Source of the DNA: Bremerella alba
GTDB lineage: Bacteria > Planctomycetota > Planctomycetia > Pirellulales > Pirellulaceae
NCBI RefSeq assembly: GCF_013618625.1
Contig: NZ_JABRWO010000004.1
Coordinates: 372,001 to 436,000 of the forward strand
Direction of reading: 5' to 3'
DNA length: 64,000 nucleotides
Part shown: piece after piece, positions 55,456-63,698 of the stretch
Position numbering within the stretch: the stretch's first letter is position 1
Layout: every line of letters begins with the position of its first letter
The notes under the pieces: model-generated
What the model was told of the DNA's origin: nothing
The model's input: only the letters and a program-made list of their open reading frames with translations
The model's database searches: none
Position numbers and translations under genes: made by a program

Positions 55456-55824
55456 ATGATCACTGGGGCAGAAGCCGTTCATCGCATTGAGACACTCTTT
55501 CCGTAACTATACGACCAGCTGCACGATGACATCTGGGAAGGATTACTACATCTTCAAGTTGCCGAGTTCAGTCGGTTGGTTCAATCCTTCATCGATCAGC
55601 ACAAGCGGCACGAGTTCGATTCAGCCTGCCAGCTTTTTATGGAACTGTTTCAGCAGGGAAGCCCGGAACTGATGAACGCCTTATACGTTTCATTCCTCGA
55701 AAATATCACATTCAAGGACGATACGACGAGTCGCCGCTGGGCCTACGATCGGATGCCGCCGATGATGCAAACGGCGTATGAAGAAATGGAATCGCACAAT
55801 CGACGAATCCATGGGGGAGAATAG
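55456..55824 (+). pseudogene. DUF7674-like gene with one in-frame stop
   Basis: From an ATG at 55456 the frame reads MITGAEAVHRIETLFP, then TAA at 55504-55506, then continues without interruption as LYDQLHDDIWEGLLHLQVAE to 55824. In DUF7674 proteins a Phe-Pro-Glu-Leu sequence is usual at this point, so the TAA looks like a single change from GAA. The second part keeps LFMELFQQGSPELMNALYVS and FLENITF, typical of the family. A shorter protein of 82 residues could start at 55576. A true nonsense mutation, a sequencing error or a short restart product remain possible. Family function is unknown. Confidence 0.6.
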
Positions 55825-56109
55825 GTTGTGCTATCAGAGGCTAGTTAACCTCTAAATGATTTGCCTGCAAATCATTTAAGACTTATTCAACCCAAGAAAC
55901 GAAACACGGCCGAAAGTCTTTACTACCACGAGGTAATCAGGGGCTTTCGACCGTCGCGCTTCGTTGGTTTATATGCCTGACAATTTAATTCTCGTCGGGC
56001 GTTTCCCTCCAGAGTTAAAACTCTGTCAGGTTCTTTTTGCTTGGCTAATAAGGAGTTCGCAGTGAGGCTTCCAAATTGTTCCCGCACTGCGAAAAATATT
56101 TCGCCTTTT
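55825..56109. other. Hairpin-rich convergent termination region
   Basis: About 285 bases between convergent genes. A long imperfect hairpin spans about 55890-55968 (core CCGAAAG/CTTTCG). CAGAGTT/AACTCTG at 56010-56025 is followed by TTCTTTTT. TTCGCAGTG (56056-56064) can pair with 56085-56093, which overlaps another hairpin with T run at 56089-56111. Confidence 0.6.
56010..56038 (+). terminator. Terminator-like hairpin
   Basis: CAGAGTT (56010-56016) pairs with AACTCTG (56019-56025) with a tiny loop, extended by CCT/AGG outside; TTCTTTTT follows. Confidence 0.55.
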
Positions 56110-56111
56110 TT
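56089..56111 (+). terminator. Second terminator-like hairpin
   Basis: GCGAAA (56089-56094) and TTTCGC (56099-56104) with AATA loop, then CTTTTTT. It can be disrupted by an alternative pairing with 56056-56064. Confidence 0.5.
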
Positions 56112-57378
56112 AGGCGATCAATTCCTTGATGATCTTACCGCCATTGGCGATCTTCATCGGACGTCCGCTCTTACTGGTGAAGGTCGTATCGAGCGAGATA
56201 CCCATCGCACGGCAAACGGTCGCCATCAGGTCTTCCGAGCTGTACGGTTCGGTTTCAACCCGCGTACCGTCCGAGCTGGTTTCACCAACGGCGAGACCAC
56301 CGTTGATACCACCACCACCGACCACGGTGCTCCAACTGCGAGCCCAGTGATCGCGACCGGTGTTACCGTTGATGCGTGGAGTACGGCTAAATTCGCCCAT
56401 CCACACAATCGTGGTGCTTTCCAGCAGACCACGTTGCTTCAGGTCGGTAACCAGGGCACTCATCGCACGGTCGAGAACCGGCAGCTTGTTGTCGGACAAC
56501 GTGTTGAAGATGTTCTGATGGTTATCCCAACCACCCAGATCGACTTCGATGAACGGAACGCCAGCTTCCACCAGGCGGCGAGCCAGTAAGCAACCACGGC
56601 CGAAGCCATCGTTACCATAAAGCTCCTTCATTTCTTCGGGTTCTTCCATGACCTTGAAGGCCTTCATCTGATCGCTGGTCATCAGCTTGACGGTCTTGTC
56701 CAGGATCTTGGCGTGATCCATGGCAGCCGGACCGCGGTTCTGATTGACGAAGCCACCTTCGATCAAACGCAGCATTTCCAGGCGGCTTTGCAGGGTTTCA
56801 TCCCCCCAGCCTTTCATGCCCAGGTTGCGAACCTGACCACTACTGCTGACGGTGAACGGAGCCCACGACATACCCAGGAAGCCTGGGCCGACGCTACCAC
56901 CACCAACCGAAACGAACGGTGGGATTTCCAGTTCGTTGTGATCGCTGGCCAATTCGTGGGCAATCACCGAACCGTAGCTAGGGTGCTCGATGTTGGGATT
57001 AGGCACATAACCGGTATGCATGTAGTAACGGCCACGACCATGATCCGCTTCGCGGGTGCTCATCGAGCGAACGACCGAGAGGTTGTCCATGACCTGAGCG
57101 GTCTTGGGCATGTGCTCGCTGATCTGCAGATCACCCTTGGTGCTCATGGGGCGGAAAGGACCACCGGTGTTGGTACCTGGCTTAAGATCCCAGATATCCA
57201 TTGTGCTCGGACCACCACCCATCCAAAGCATGATGCAGCTCTTGCCACGCTTCTTCAGGTCTTGTGCGTTGGCCTGAATGGCACTCCCCATCATCATCGA
57301 AGGAGCGATCATTGCCGATGCGCCGGCCATGTGCGACATGAAGTGGCGTCGGGTCATCCCCTGTGGAGCAAAACTCAT
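56110..57378 (-). CDS. DUF1501 protein (Tat-exported)
   Basis: A 422-residue DUF1501 protein. It begins with a twin-arginine type lead (MTRRHFMSHMAGASAMIAPS) and has LWMGGGPSTMDIWDLKPG, MSTREADHGRGRYYMHTGY, WDNHQNIF and GEFSRTPRINGNTGRDHW. These fit the alkaline-phosphatase-like/sulfatase-like fold proposed for DUF1501. It is downstream of the DUF1549/1553 gene by 77 bases; the pair is very common in planctomycetes and is thought to act on polysaccharide, though this is not proven. Confidence 0.92.
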   Translation of the reverse strand: MSFAPQGMTRRHFMSHMAGASAMIAPSMMMGSAIQANAQDLKKRGKSCIMLWMGGGPSTMDIWDLKPGTNTGGPFRPMSTKGDLQISEHMPKTAQVMDNLSVVRSMSTREADHGRGRYYMHTGYVPNPNIEHPSYGSVIAHELASDHNELEIPPFVSVGGGSVGPGFLGMSWAPFTVSSSGQVRNLGMKGWGDETLQSRLEMLRLIEGGFVNQNRGPAAMDHAKILDKTVKLMTSDQMKAFKVMEEPEEMKELYGNDGFGRGCLLARRLVEAGVPFIEVDLGGWDNHQNIFNTLSDNKLPVLDRAMSALVTDLKQRGLLESTTIVWMGEFSRTPRINGNTGRDHWARSWSTVVGGGGINGGLAVGETSSDGTRVETEPYSSEDLMATVCRAMGISLDTTFTSKSGRPMKIANGGKIIKELIA

Positions 57379-57455
57379 AATAAAGTGTTCCTTACTTGAT
57401 GTGCCCGACGACTCGGGCCAGCGGTGTGATTACTGGTTGAGAGTACGTCGACAGA

Positions 57456-59126
57456 TTAGTGATTTAAAATGAACTCGTTGCTGTTCAAGAGAGCCCAGAA
57501 GACATCTTGCATGGCCTTGGCCATGTCTCCCTTGTGAACACCAATGAGGAAGTTTGCGGCTTGCAACTCGTTACGCGTGGGGCGTCTGGCAACCGTCGCC
57601 ATGTACAGGTGATTGATTGCTTCCTTCCCATCGCGACCTTCCGCCGCCATGCGGTGGATAAAGCTACCAGGCTTCGTGCTGACAGCGTCCATGACCAAGT
57701 CGCCATTGAACATCATGAGAGCTTGCGGAATGGTGCCGTTGAACGTCGTCGCTTCGTCCCCTTCGTCGGTGCCGAATGCGGTGACGAACTGCTGCATCCA
57801 TTCGCTCTTCTTCTTTTCCTGAGCTTCGTAGTTGCCGCGAGTCTTATGAGCTTCGGTCGCAACTAACAACGATTCGTACAACTGTTCGGCCTGCATCTGA
57901 CGCAGGTAGAAGTGGCTGAACTTCGGTGGTTCACCCACCGTCGGATCGTCCAGGGCATTCCCCTTGGTGATCTTACTAGAAAGCCCGTAAGCTTCGCTCA
58001 GCGTAATCCAACGGATCAGATCCTTCAGATTAAAACTGTTGTTCCGGACTTCCTCACCCAAAAAGGCGACCAGTTCAGGATGGGTCGGACGGTTGTGCGG
58101 TCCCATGTCATCGACAGGCTTGGTGAAGCCATAGCCGAGGAAGTGTCCCCAGTAACGGTTAGCAACCGCTTCCGGCAGACTCTCGGAGTCGATCATGAAC
58201 TTCGCGAGTTCATCACGTCGATTGACTTCTGCAACACGGCCACTAGTCGGAATCTTCTGACCATCTAAAAACTCTGGATAGGCCACCTTCAATAGACCAT
58301 TACGCAGTTCGTAATAAATCTCGGCGTTGTTGATGTTGCGGCCTTCACCCATGAAGTCGACATCGTTGAGCGTCATCGCTCGCATGTTATCGTTGCCACC
58401 GGTGGGCATCTCACCGCGTCGGGCACGCGTTTGACGGAAGAAGGCGTTCATGTTCCAGAACTTTTCCTGCTTCCATTCGTTAAATGGATGGTTATGGCAC
58501 TGGGTACACTGAACCTGCATACCGAGAAAAATCTGGGCGGTCTTGGCCGTCGCCTGGACGCCGTCTTCTTCCAGCTTGTCCATATAGAAGTTGACAGCCC
58601 CGTTGAAGTTGGGCATGCCCGGCGTGTTGGCACCGGTGGCCGTCACTAGTTCTTTGACCATTTGGTCGTACGGCTTATTACGGGCAAAGCTATCGCGTAG
58701 ATACTTCTGCATGCCGGGACGGCTGATCTGCGAGTTGTTGTCGGTACCGCCGTTACGGCCAATCAGCGTGTTGGTCCACACGGTGGTCCAGTTGCGGGCA
58801 TATTCTTCGGTGTACTGCTCGTCGAAGAGAATCTTGTCGACAAGATTCTTCTTTTTGTCCTTGCCGCGATCTCGCTGAAACTCGTTCAGCTCGTCGACCG
58901 AAGGAACACGGCCCAGCACGTCGAGAAACAGGCGCCGGGCCCAAACAGAGTCGATCTCGTCCGGCGATGGCGAAATTCCGTAGTCTTCCCAACCGAGACG
59001 AATCTTCTCGTTGATCGTGGCAACCTGAGGGATGCCATAATCTTCCGATTTATCAGCGGCGCTCAAACCCGCAGTAACTGCGAGCATCAAGCCGAAAGTA
59101 ACGGGAATAACTTGCCAGCGCGACAT
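57456..59126 (-). CDS. Exported DUF1549/DUF1553 protein
   Basis: A 556-residue protein. The ATG at 59126 has GAGAGG 7 bases upstream and begins a signal peptide (VIPVTFGLMLAVTAGLSA); the longer frame to 59348 is rejected. DUF1549 carries RRLFLDVLGRVPSVDELNEF and a CxxCH motif in VQCTQCHNHPFNEW. DUF1553 follows (WGHFLGYGFTKPVDDMGPHN, RWITLSEAYGLSS) and ends WALLNSNEFILNH. Partner of the DUF1501 gene. Related to 13642-15804, but lacks its cytoplasmic N-terminus. Confidence 0.92.
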   Translation of the reverse strand: MSRWQVIPVTFGLMLAVTAGLSAADKSEDYGIPQVATINEKIRLGWEDYGISPSPDEIDSVWARRLFLDVLGRVPSVDELNEFQRDRGKDKKKNLVDKILFDEQYTEEYARNWTTVWTNTLIGRNGGTDNNSQISRPGMQKYLRDSFARNKPYDQMVKELVTATGANTPGMPNFNGAVNFYMDKLEEDGVQATAKTAQIFLGMQVQCTQCHNHPFNEWKQEKFWNMNAFFRQTRARRGEMPTGGNDNMRAMTLNDVDFMGEGRNINNAEIYYELRNGLLKVAYPEFLDGQKIPTSGRVAEVNRRDELAKFMIDSESLPEAVANRYWGHFLGYGFTKPVDDMGPHNRPTHPELVAFLGEEVRNNSFNLKDLIRWITLSEAYGLSSKITKGNALDDPTVGEPPKFSHFYLRQMQAEQLYESLLVATEAHKTRGNYEAQEKKKSEWMQQFVTAFGTDEGDEATTFNGTIPQALMMFNGDLVMDAVSTKPGSFIHRMAAEGRDGKEAINHLYMATVARRPTRNELQAANFLIGVHKGDMAKAMQDVFWALLNSNEFILNH

Positions 59127-60079
59127 GGAAATACCTCTCTGCGACAAAAAATGGACGGCGAAAAGCTCTCGTGCGTAACGAGTTAGGTCTGTCCATCGTG
59201 AGCTACTATCCTGACATAACATTGCGATCATGTCGTAACTCACCCTGGATAAACGTGCTTGTACTATGAATGTACTCGTTGATTTTCCGGATTCGGTGGG
59301 ATTTCTGCGAGTTTTTCCCGCGAGTGGACAAGAGACGCAACTACTCATCTATTCTACGAAATTCGGGTAGATTATTCCGACTTACAAAAAGCGAGACTTT
59401 TTATTGCGAATTTTGCGTTTTCGATTTGGTATCGCATTTCGCGGCACCGATACCCCCACCCGGGGCGTATTAGAATTGCACACTGTTCAATTTCGCAACG
59501 TGCAAAATAAAACAGGCGAGTCGTCTCTGTTAAACGAACTCGCCTGTTCTATTCTGTGTGGAAGGGGGAGATCCTTCCAACTCTAGCCTCTTATCATCCT
59601 TTCGGAATGACCTTAACCCGATGCCTCTAAAGGATTAAGGTCTCAAACCGGTGTGCCTCTTCTTATGACCGGCCCCTGTTATCCAGGATCCTCTTCTCTG
59701 CTTCGACCCTGTCTCAGCTTCCGTTAGGATGCTAGGTATATATGCAATAGCCGTGCCAAAGAAAAATACTGACGCGTTTCCGTCGCTAGCTGGATCAAAA
59801 ATAAATGATACGCTCCGAGGGACTCGCAGCTAGAAGCGGAAAACCTGACTACCCACTCTTTGGAGGGAGTCGCAGAACCTTAACCGGCGCTCGGGGTTTC
59901 TTTTTATGTGCCCCAAGATGATTGCTCCTTGTGATAAAAAGTCGGAAGTGGACGTGATACTCGGCAGCTTGCCTGGGGATCGGCTGCTAGTTTTTGCCGA
60001 TACCAATCCCTAGACTGAATTTCAGGGCGCGGATGCCCCTTGAATTGTCCTTATCACGTCGGCTCGCGGAGAAGATGTT
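59127..60079. other. Long gene-free region with several hairpins
   Basis: About 950 bases upstream of both the DUF1549/1553 gene and the fourth ECF gene. No convincing gene. AACAGGCGAGT (59511-59521) pairs with 59538-59548. GACCTTAA (59609-59616) pairs with 59635-59642. CCGGT/ACCGG (59648-59672) and CCTG/CAGG (59675-59687) follow. A structured RNA or regulatory leader is possible. Confidence 0.55.
59511..59548. terminator. Hairpin of uncertain function
   Basis: An 11-bp stem, AACAGGCGAGT with ACTCGCCTGTT, and a 16-base loop. The loop region can add two or three further pairs. No upstream gene reads into it on the plus strand, so it may end an unannotated RNA. Confidence 0.45.
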
Positions 60080-60718
60080 TTGTCGATTTCGGAATCGACT
60101 GCCCGAAGATACGAACTGCAAGATCCGGATGTCCGGCTCATGCTGTTGGTGCGCGATGACGACGCTGCCGCGTTCGAAGAGCTCATGCTCCGGTATCAAC
60201 GCCGGGTAGTCACCGTATTGGAACATTTAGTTAGTAAGCGAGATCTGGCCGAAGACCTTGCTCAAGAAGTTTTCATGCGCGTTTATCGCTCGCGGAAGAC
60301 ATATGTGCCGGGTTCGCGGTTCTCGACGTGGCTGTTCACCATCGTAAACAACGTGGCCAGCAATGCCCGCCGCAGCTTGGCACGCCGGAAGGAAGTCCAG
60401 GTTACCAGCTCGGTCGAGCAGTCTGGCAGCCAACCGGCAAATCCTATGGAGCGAATCGCCACGGCGGCTAGTGGGCTCATGCCTACCCGGCAACTCGATA
60501 AATCAGAAATGGGCTCGATCGTCCGTCAGGCCGTCGAGTCCCTCAACGAGCGACAACGGATGGCCGTGTTGCTCTCGAAATTTGAAGAGATGAGCTACGC
60601 CGACATCGCCGAGACGATGGGCATGTCGGTCCAAGCCATCAAGTCGTTATTGTCCCGTGCCCGGGCCAACTTAAAAGAAGCCCTGCAACCCTACCTACAA
60701 GAAGGAACCGTCCCCTAA
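60080..60718 (+). CDS. ECF-type RNA polymerase sigma factor (locus 4)
   Basis: A 212-residue RpoE-like factor from a TTG start with GGAG 8 bases upstream; no in-frame ATG fits. Region 2 is LMLRYQRRVVTVLEHLVSKR with DLAEDLAQEVFMRVYR and FSTWLFTIVNNVASNARR; region 4 is LNERQRMAVLLSKFEEMSYA and MSVQAIKSLLSRARANL. Its anti-sigma gene follows after a hairpin. Confidence 0.93.
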   Translation: MSISESTARRYELQDPDVRLMLLVRDDDAAAFEELMLRYQRRVVTVLEHLVSKRDLAEDLAQEVFMRVYRSRKTYVPGSRFSTWLFTIVNNVASNARRSLARRKEVQVTSSVEQSGSQPANPMERIATAASGLMPTRQLDKSEMGSIVRQAVESLNERQRMAVLLSKFEEMSYADIAETMGMSVQAIKSLLSRARANLKEALQPYLQEGTVP

Positions 60719-60738
60719 AGATCCCTGTTTGAAAACAA

Positions 60739-60774
60739 ACCTCCAGTCCCCTCTCCCCTGAAGGGACTGGAGGT
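60739..60774 (+). other. Hairpin between sigma and anti-sigma genes
   Basis: A 12-bp perfect stem (ACCTCCAGTCCC at 60739-60750 with 60763-60774) and 12-base loop, 20 bases after the sigma stop and 62 before the anti-sigma start. No T run, so it may mark processing or partial termination rather than full stop. Confidence 0.8.
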
Positions 60775-60835
60775 GGAACATCACGGAAAATTAGTGGATC
60801 AAGCGGGTTCGTCCCGCCCATCTAGCGACGTAGCC

Positions 60836-61348
60836 ATGACCGATCCCATTGCACATCCCGACGCGAAGACCGAGATGGACGAGCTGCTGGCCGCCTATCT
60901 CGACAACGAGCTTTCCGAAACGGAGCGTTCGCTGGTCGAAACGCGCCTGGCCGAGGACGACAACTTCCGCGGTCGGCTTGACGAACTCGATCGCGCTTGG
61001 GATATGCTCGACGCGCTGCCTAAAGCCGATCTCGACGACGAAAAGTTCGTCCGCACCACCGTCGAAATGATCACCGTGGCCGCCTCGCAAGAGATTCAGC
61101 AATACGAACAACAACGCAAACGCACTGCCACGGTTCGCCAGGCAGGCATCGCTTTGGGTATTGTCGCCCTGGTAGGCATGGGCTTTGTGCTCACCCAATG
61201 GCGGCTCAGTCGCCCCGATCGTGTTCTCGTCGAGAGCCTTCCGGTGATCGAAAATGTGGACGAACTAGAACGCGTCGACAATATCGAGTTTCTGGAAGCC
61301 CTGCGGAAAGAAGGCCTTTTCACGGGAGAGACCAGCGATGAATCGTAA
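60836..61348 (+). CDS. Single-pass anti-sigma factor
   Basis: A 170-residue protein from the ATG at 60836. The N-terminus EMDELLAAYLDNELSETERS with LVETRLAEDDNFRGRLDEL is typical of cytoplasmic anti-sigma domains but lacks a zinc motif. A membrane helix (GIALGIVALVGMGFVLTQW) lies near residues 102-120 and a short outer tail of about 50 residues follows. The following gene overlaps by 11 bases. Confidence 0.88.
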   Translation: MTDPIAHPDAKTEMDELLAAYLDNELSETERSLVETRLAEDDNFRGRLDELDRAWDMLDALPKADLDDEKFVRTTVEMITVAASQEIQQYEQQRKRTATVRQAGIALGIVALVGMGFVLTQWRLSRPDRVLVESLPVIENVDELERVDNIEFLEALRKEGLFTGETSDES

Positions 61349-62528
61349 CGCAATCTCCGCCAGCACGGTCGTCGCTTTAATCTTGGTGACGGCCCTGACC
61401 GGTCATGGACAGGAATCGACCTCCGAGCGTGTTGCCCGGATCGAAGCGATGTCGGCTGCCGATAAGTCGGAACTACGGTTGAAGCTCGAACGCTTCGAGA
61501 AGCTCTCGACCGACGAACGCAACCGGCGGATCGCTTTGAACGAGGCGCTCGACGAACACGCCGAAGGTGACCAGCTGCGGGAAGTGATGCACCGCTATTA
61601 CGACTGGCTGAAAACGGTCAGCTCGGTCGAACGCATGAAACTGCAAGAGCTGCCGCCGGAAAAGCGAATCACCGAGATCAAACGGATCATCGCAGCCCAA
61701 GAACGAAAGCAGTTTGAAGAATTCACGAAGTACGCATTCCGAGATATTCAACCCAAACGCGAAGACTTTCAGGCCATCAAAGTTTGGTTCGATGAATGGC
61801 GTGATGCCCACAAAGCCGAAATCTTGGCCAACGAGCAAGAGCTTTACGACAAAATCCCCTGGCTGAAAGATCGCCTGGAAGACGCGTCCGATGATCGCAA
61901 GCTGTTCGTCATCTGGGTCTGGCTCATGCGCGATCCCGAAATGAAATCGATCATGCCATCGGACCAAGACTTCCAACAACTGTCGACCCAGCTTGATAAA
62001 GAAACGCAGCAGCGGCTGCAGTCCGAACCGCCAGACCGTCAGCGAGGCCTCTTAAGCGCCTTGATGCAGGCCGCCGTCTTCGCTCACTTTCAAAACCGCG
62101 TCGATGACGACCAACTGCAGAAGTTCTATCGTCGCCTTCCCGAGAAACGTCAGGCCGAGCTCGCCGCGTTGCCGCCAGAGCGATTCGATGCCGAGCTGCG
62201 ACACGAGTACATGCGAGAAAACGGCGGTCGCTTCTTTGGCGGTCGCCCGCCTGGGCCACCCTGGGACCGTGATCGCGATCGTGACGACCGCGATGGTCGC
62301 CGGGGCGATGGCCGCGACCGAGGCCCGAATGATCGTGGCCCTGAAGGCCGTGGTCCCGATGGCCGTGGTCCTGACCGAGGACCAGGCCCGCCGGGCATGC
62401 GTGGCGATCGTGAGCGCGGCCCCCGGCCCCCGGGATTCGAGGGACCTCGACCCATGCGAGATGGCGGGTTCGGCCCACCCGCGAAGAAGCAAGACGCCCC
62501 GGCCCCCAAGCCGCAGGAAGAAGTGTAG
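61338..62528 (+). CDS. Secreted helical protein with Arg/Gly/Asp/Pro-rich tail
   Basis: A 396-residue exported protein (signal peptide to about residue 25). The body is charged and helical (DKSELRLKLERFEKLSTDER, EFEEFTKYAF-like segments, LQELPPEKRITEIKRIIAA), similar in style to periplasmic DUF3106/CpxP-like proteins. The last 95 residues are an Arg/Gly/Asp/Pro repeat (DRDRDRDDRDGRRGDGRDRG, GPEGRGPDGRGPDRGPGPPG). It overlaps the anti-sigma gene by 11 bases and probably works with it as an outer sensor. Confidence 0.75.
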   Translation: MNRNAISASTVVALILVTALTGHGQESTSERVARIEAMSAADKSELRLKLERFEKLSTDERNRRIALNEALDEHAEGDQLREVMHRYYDWLKTVSSVERMKLQELPPEKRITEIKRIIAAQERKQFEEFTKYAFRDIQPKREDFQAIKVWFDEWRDAHKAEILANEQELYDKIPWLKDRLEDASDDRKLFVIWVWLMRDPEMKSIMPSDQDFQQLSTQLDKETQQRLQSEPPDRQRGLLSALMQAAVFAHFQNRVDDDQLQKFYRRLPEKRQAELAALPPERFDAELRHEYMRENGGRFFGGRPPGPPWDRDRDRDDRDGRRGDGRDRGPNDRGPEGRGPDGRGPDRGPGPPGMRGDRERGPRPPGFEGPRPMRDGGFGPPAKKQDAPAPKPQEEV

Positions 62529-62712
62529 TCTTCTGCGGCAAGCGATACGTCCAGCGTTCTCTCTCCTCTACCGATAGCGATCTCAAGCGAAAGTATTGTT
62601 GGCTTTTTTCTTGCTTGCCAATGATCGACCCGCTATACATGGAAACCACCCCCTCATTCCGCCCCTCCTCCGTAATCTCCTTCCAGTCGCTCCTGATTCG
62701 AAAGATGCTTCG

Positions 62713-63627
62713 ATGGACTCTTCACGGACTAAGTTACGTGGTTTTACGCTTGTGGAATTATTGGTTGTGATCGCCATTATTGGCGTCCTCATAGCGCTTC
62801 TGTTGCCGGCAGTTCAGCAAGCCCGAGAGGCAGCTCGACGGATGTCCTGCTCGAACAAGCTCAAGCAAATTGGCTTGGCGATTCACAACTATCACGATAC
62901 GCACACCGCGTTTCCGATTGGTGTGACCTCGTTCACCGGCTATGGCAGCAGCGACAACTTGCCAATTTGGAGCGTCGCCATTCTTCCCTTCCTCGAGCAG
63001 TCGGCGCTGTACGAGCAGGTCAAAGCCGAGACCAGCAACTTCTCGGCCCAGGTCCCCAACGGGACAAGTACCAACGCCGGTGGACAGGCGGTCGATGCTT
63101 ACATGTGCCCTTCCGATATTCTGGGCGACATCAACACGTTTCGTTCCAACATGGGCAAGTCGAACTACATGGGCTGTGGTGGTTCGATGGTGTACGCGAA
63201 TTCCGAGAACTTCGTTCCCAACGGCAACTACGATCCCCAGAATTACAACGGTATCTTTTGCTACGACGAGTCACGCCAGTTTCGGGATATCATCGACGGC
63301 ACCAGCAACACGATCCTTGCCGGAGAACGCGACGGAGGCGATATCGCGAACAATGGCCCGGTCGTTGTTCGCCGTGCTGCCACTTGGGCTTGTACCGATG
63401 TGGCGCAATTTCCCGATCGCGCCTTCGCGCCCGCCTCGAGCAGTTATCCGATCAACATGCCTTCGGCCGGGACCTTTCCGCATCGTGCGTTTGGCAGCTT
63501 CCATCCCGGCGGGGCGATGTTTGTTTTTGGCGACGCGCACGTTCGCTTCTTACCAGAAACGATCAACGGCGATACCTATTCGGCCCTTGCCACACGGTCT
63601 AGCGGGGAAGTGATCGACGAGTCCTAA
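62713..63627 (+). CDS. DUF1559 protein with prepilin-type N-terminus
   Basis: A 304-residue protein. GFTLVELLVVIAIIGVLIAL at residues 10-29 is a complete prepilin cleavage and helix motif, followed by LLPAVQQAREAARRMSCSNK and LAIHNYHDTHTAFPIGV. The outer part has MCPSDILG, IIDGTSNTILAGERDGG, and FHPGGAMFVFGDAHVRFLPE. This is a classic planctomycete DUF1559 protein and a useful contrast to the shortened set at 22-25 kb. The ATG at 62713 is used. Confidence 0.93.
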   Translation: MDSSRTKLRGFTLVELLVVIAIIGVLIALLLPAVQQAREAARRMSCSNKLKQIGLAIHNYHDTHTAFPIGVTSFTGYGSSDNLPIWSVAILPFLEQSALYEQVKAETSNFSAQVPNGTSTNAGGQAVDAYMCPSDILGDINTFRSNMGKSNYMGCGGSMVYANSENFVPNGNYDPQNYNGIFCYDESRQFRDIIDGTSNTILAGERDGGDIANNGPVVVRRAATWACTDVAQFPDRAFAPASSSYPINMPSAGTFPHRAFGSFHPGGAMFVFGDAHVRFLPETINGDTYSALATRSSGEVIDES

Positions 63628-63698
63628 TCCGTTCGATTTCATCTATTCTCATTTCACAACGACCCGGCGTTCTGCCGCGACTCTAAGGAGCCTCGATC

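Noticed and set aside
59994-60209. A 71-codon frame starting with ATG codons ahead of the fourth ECF gene
   Set aside because: It overlaps the sigma factor in another frame; the TTG start with GGAG 8 bases upstream gives a complete sigma factor.
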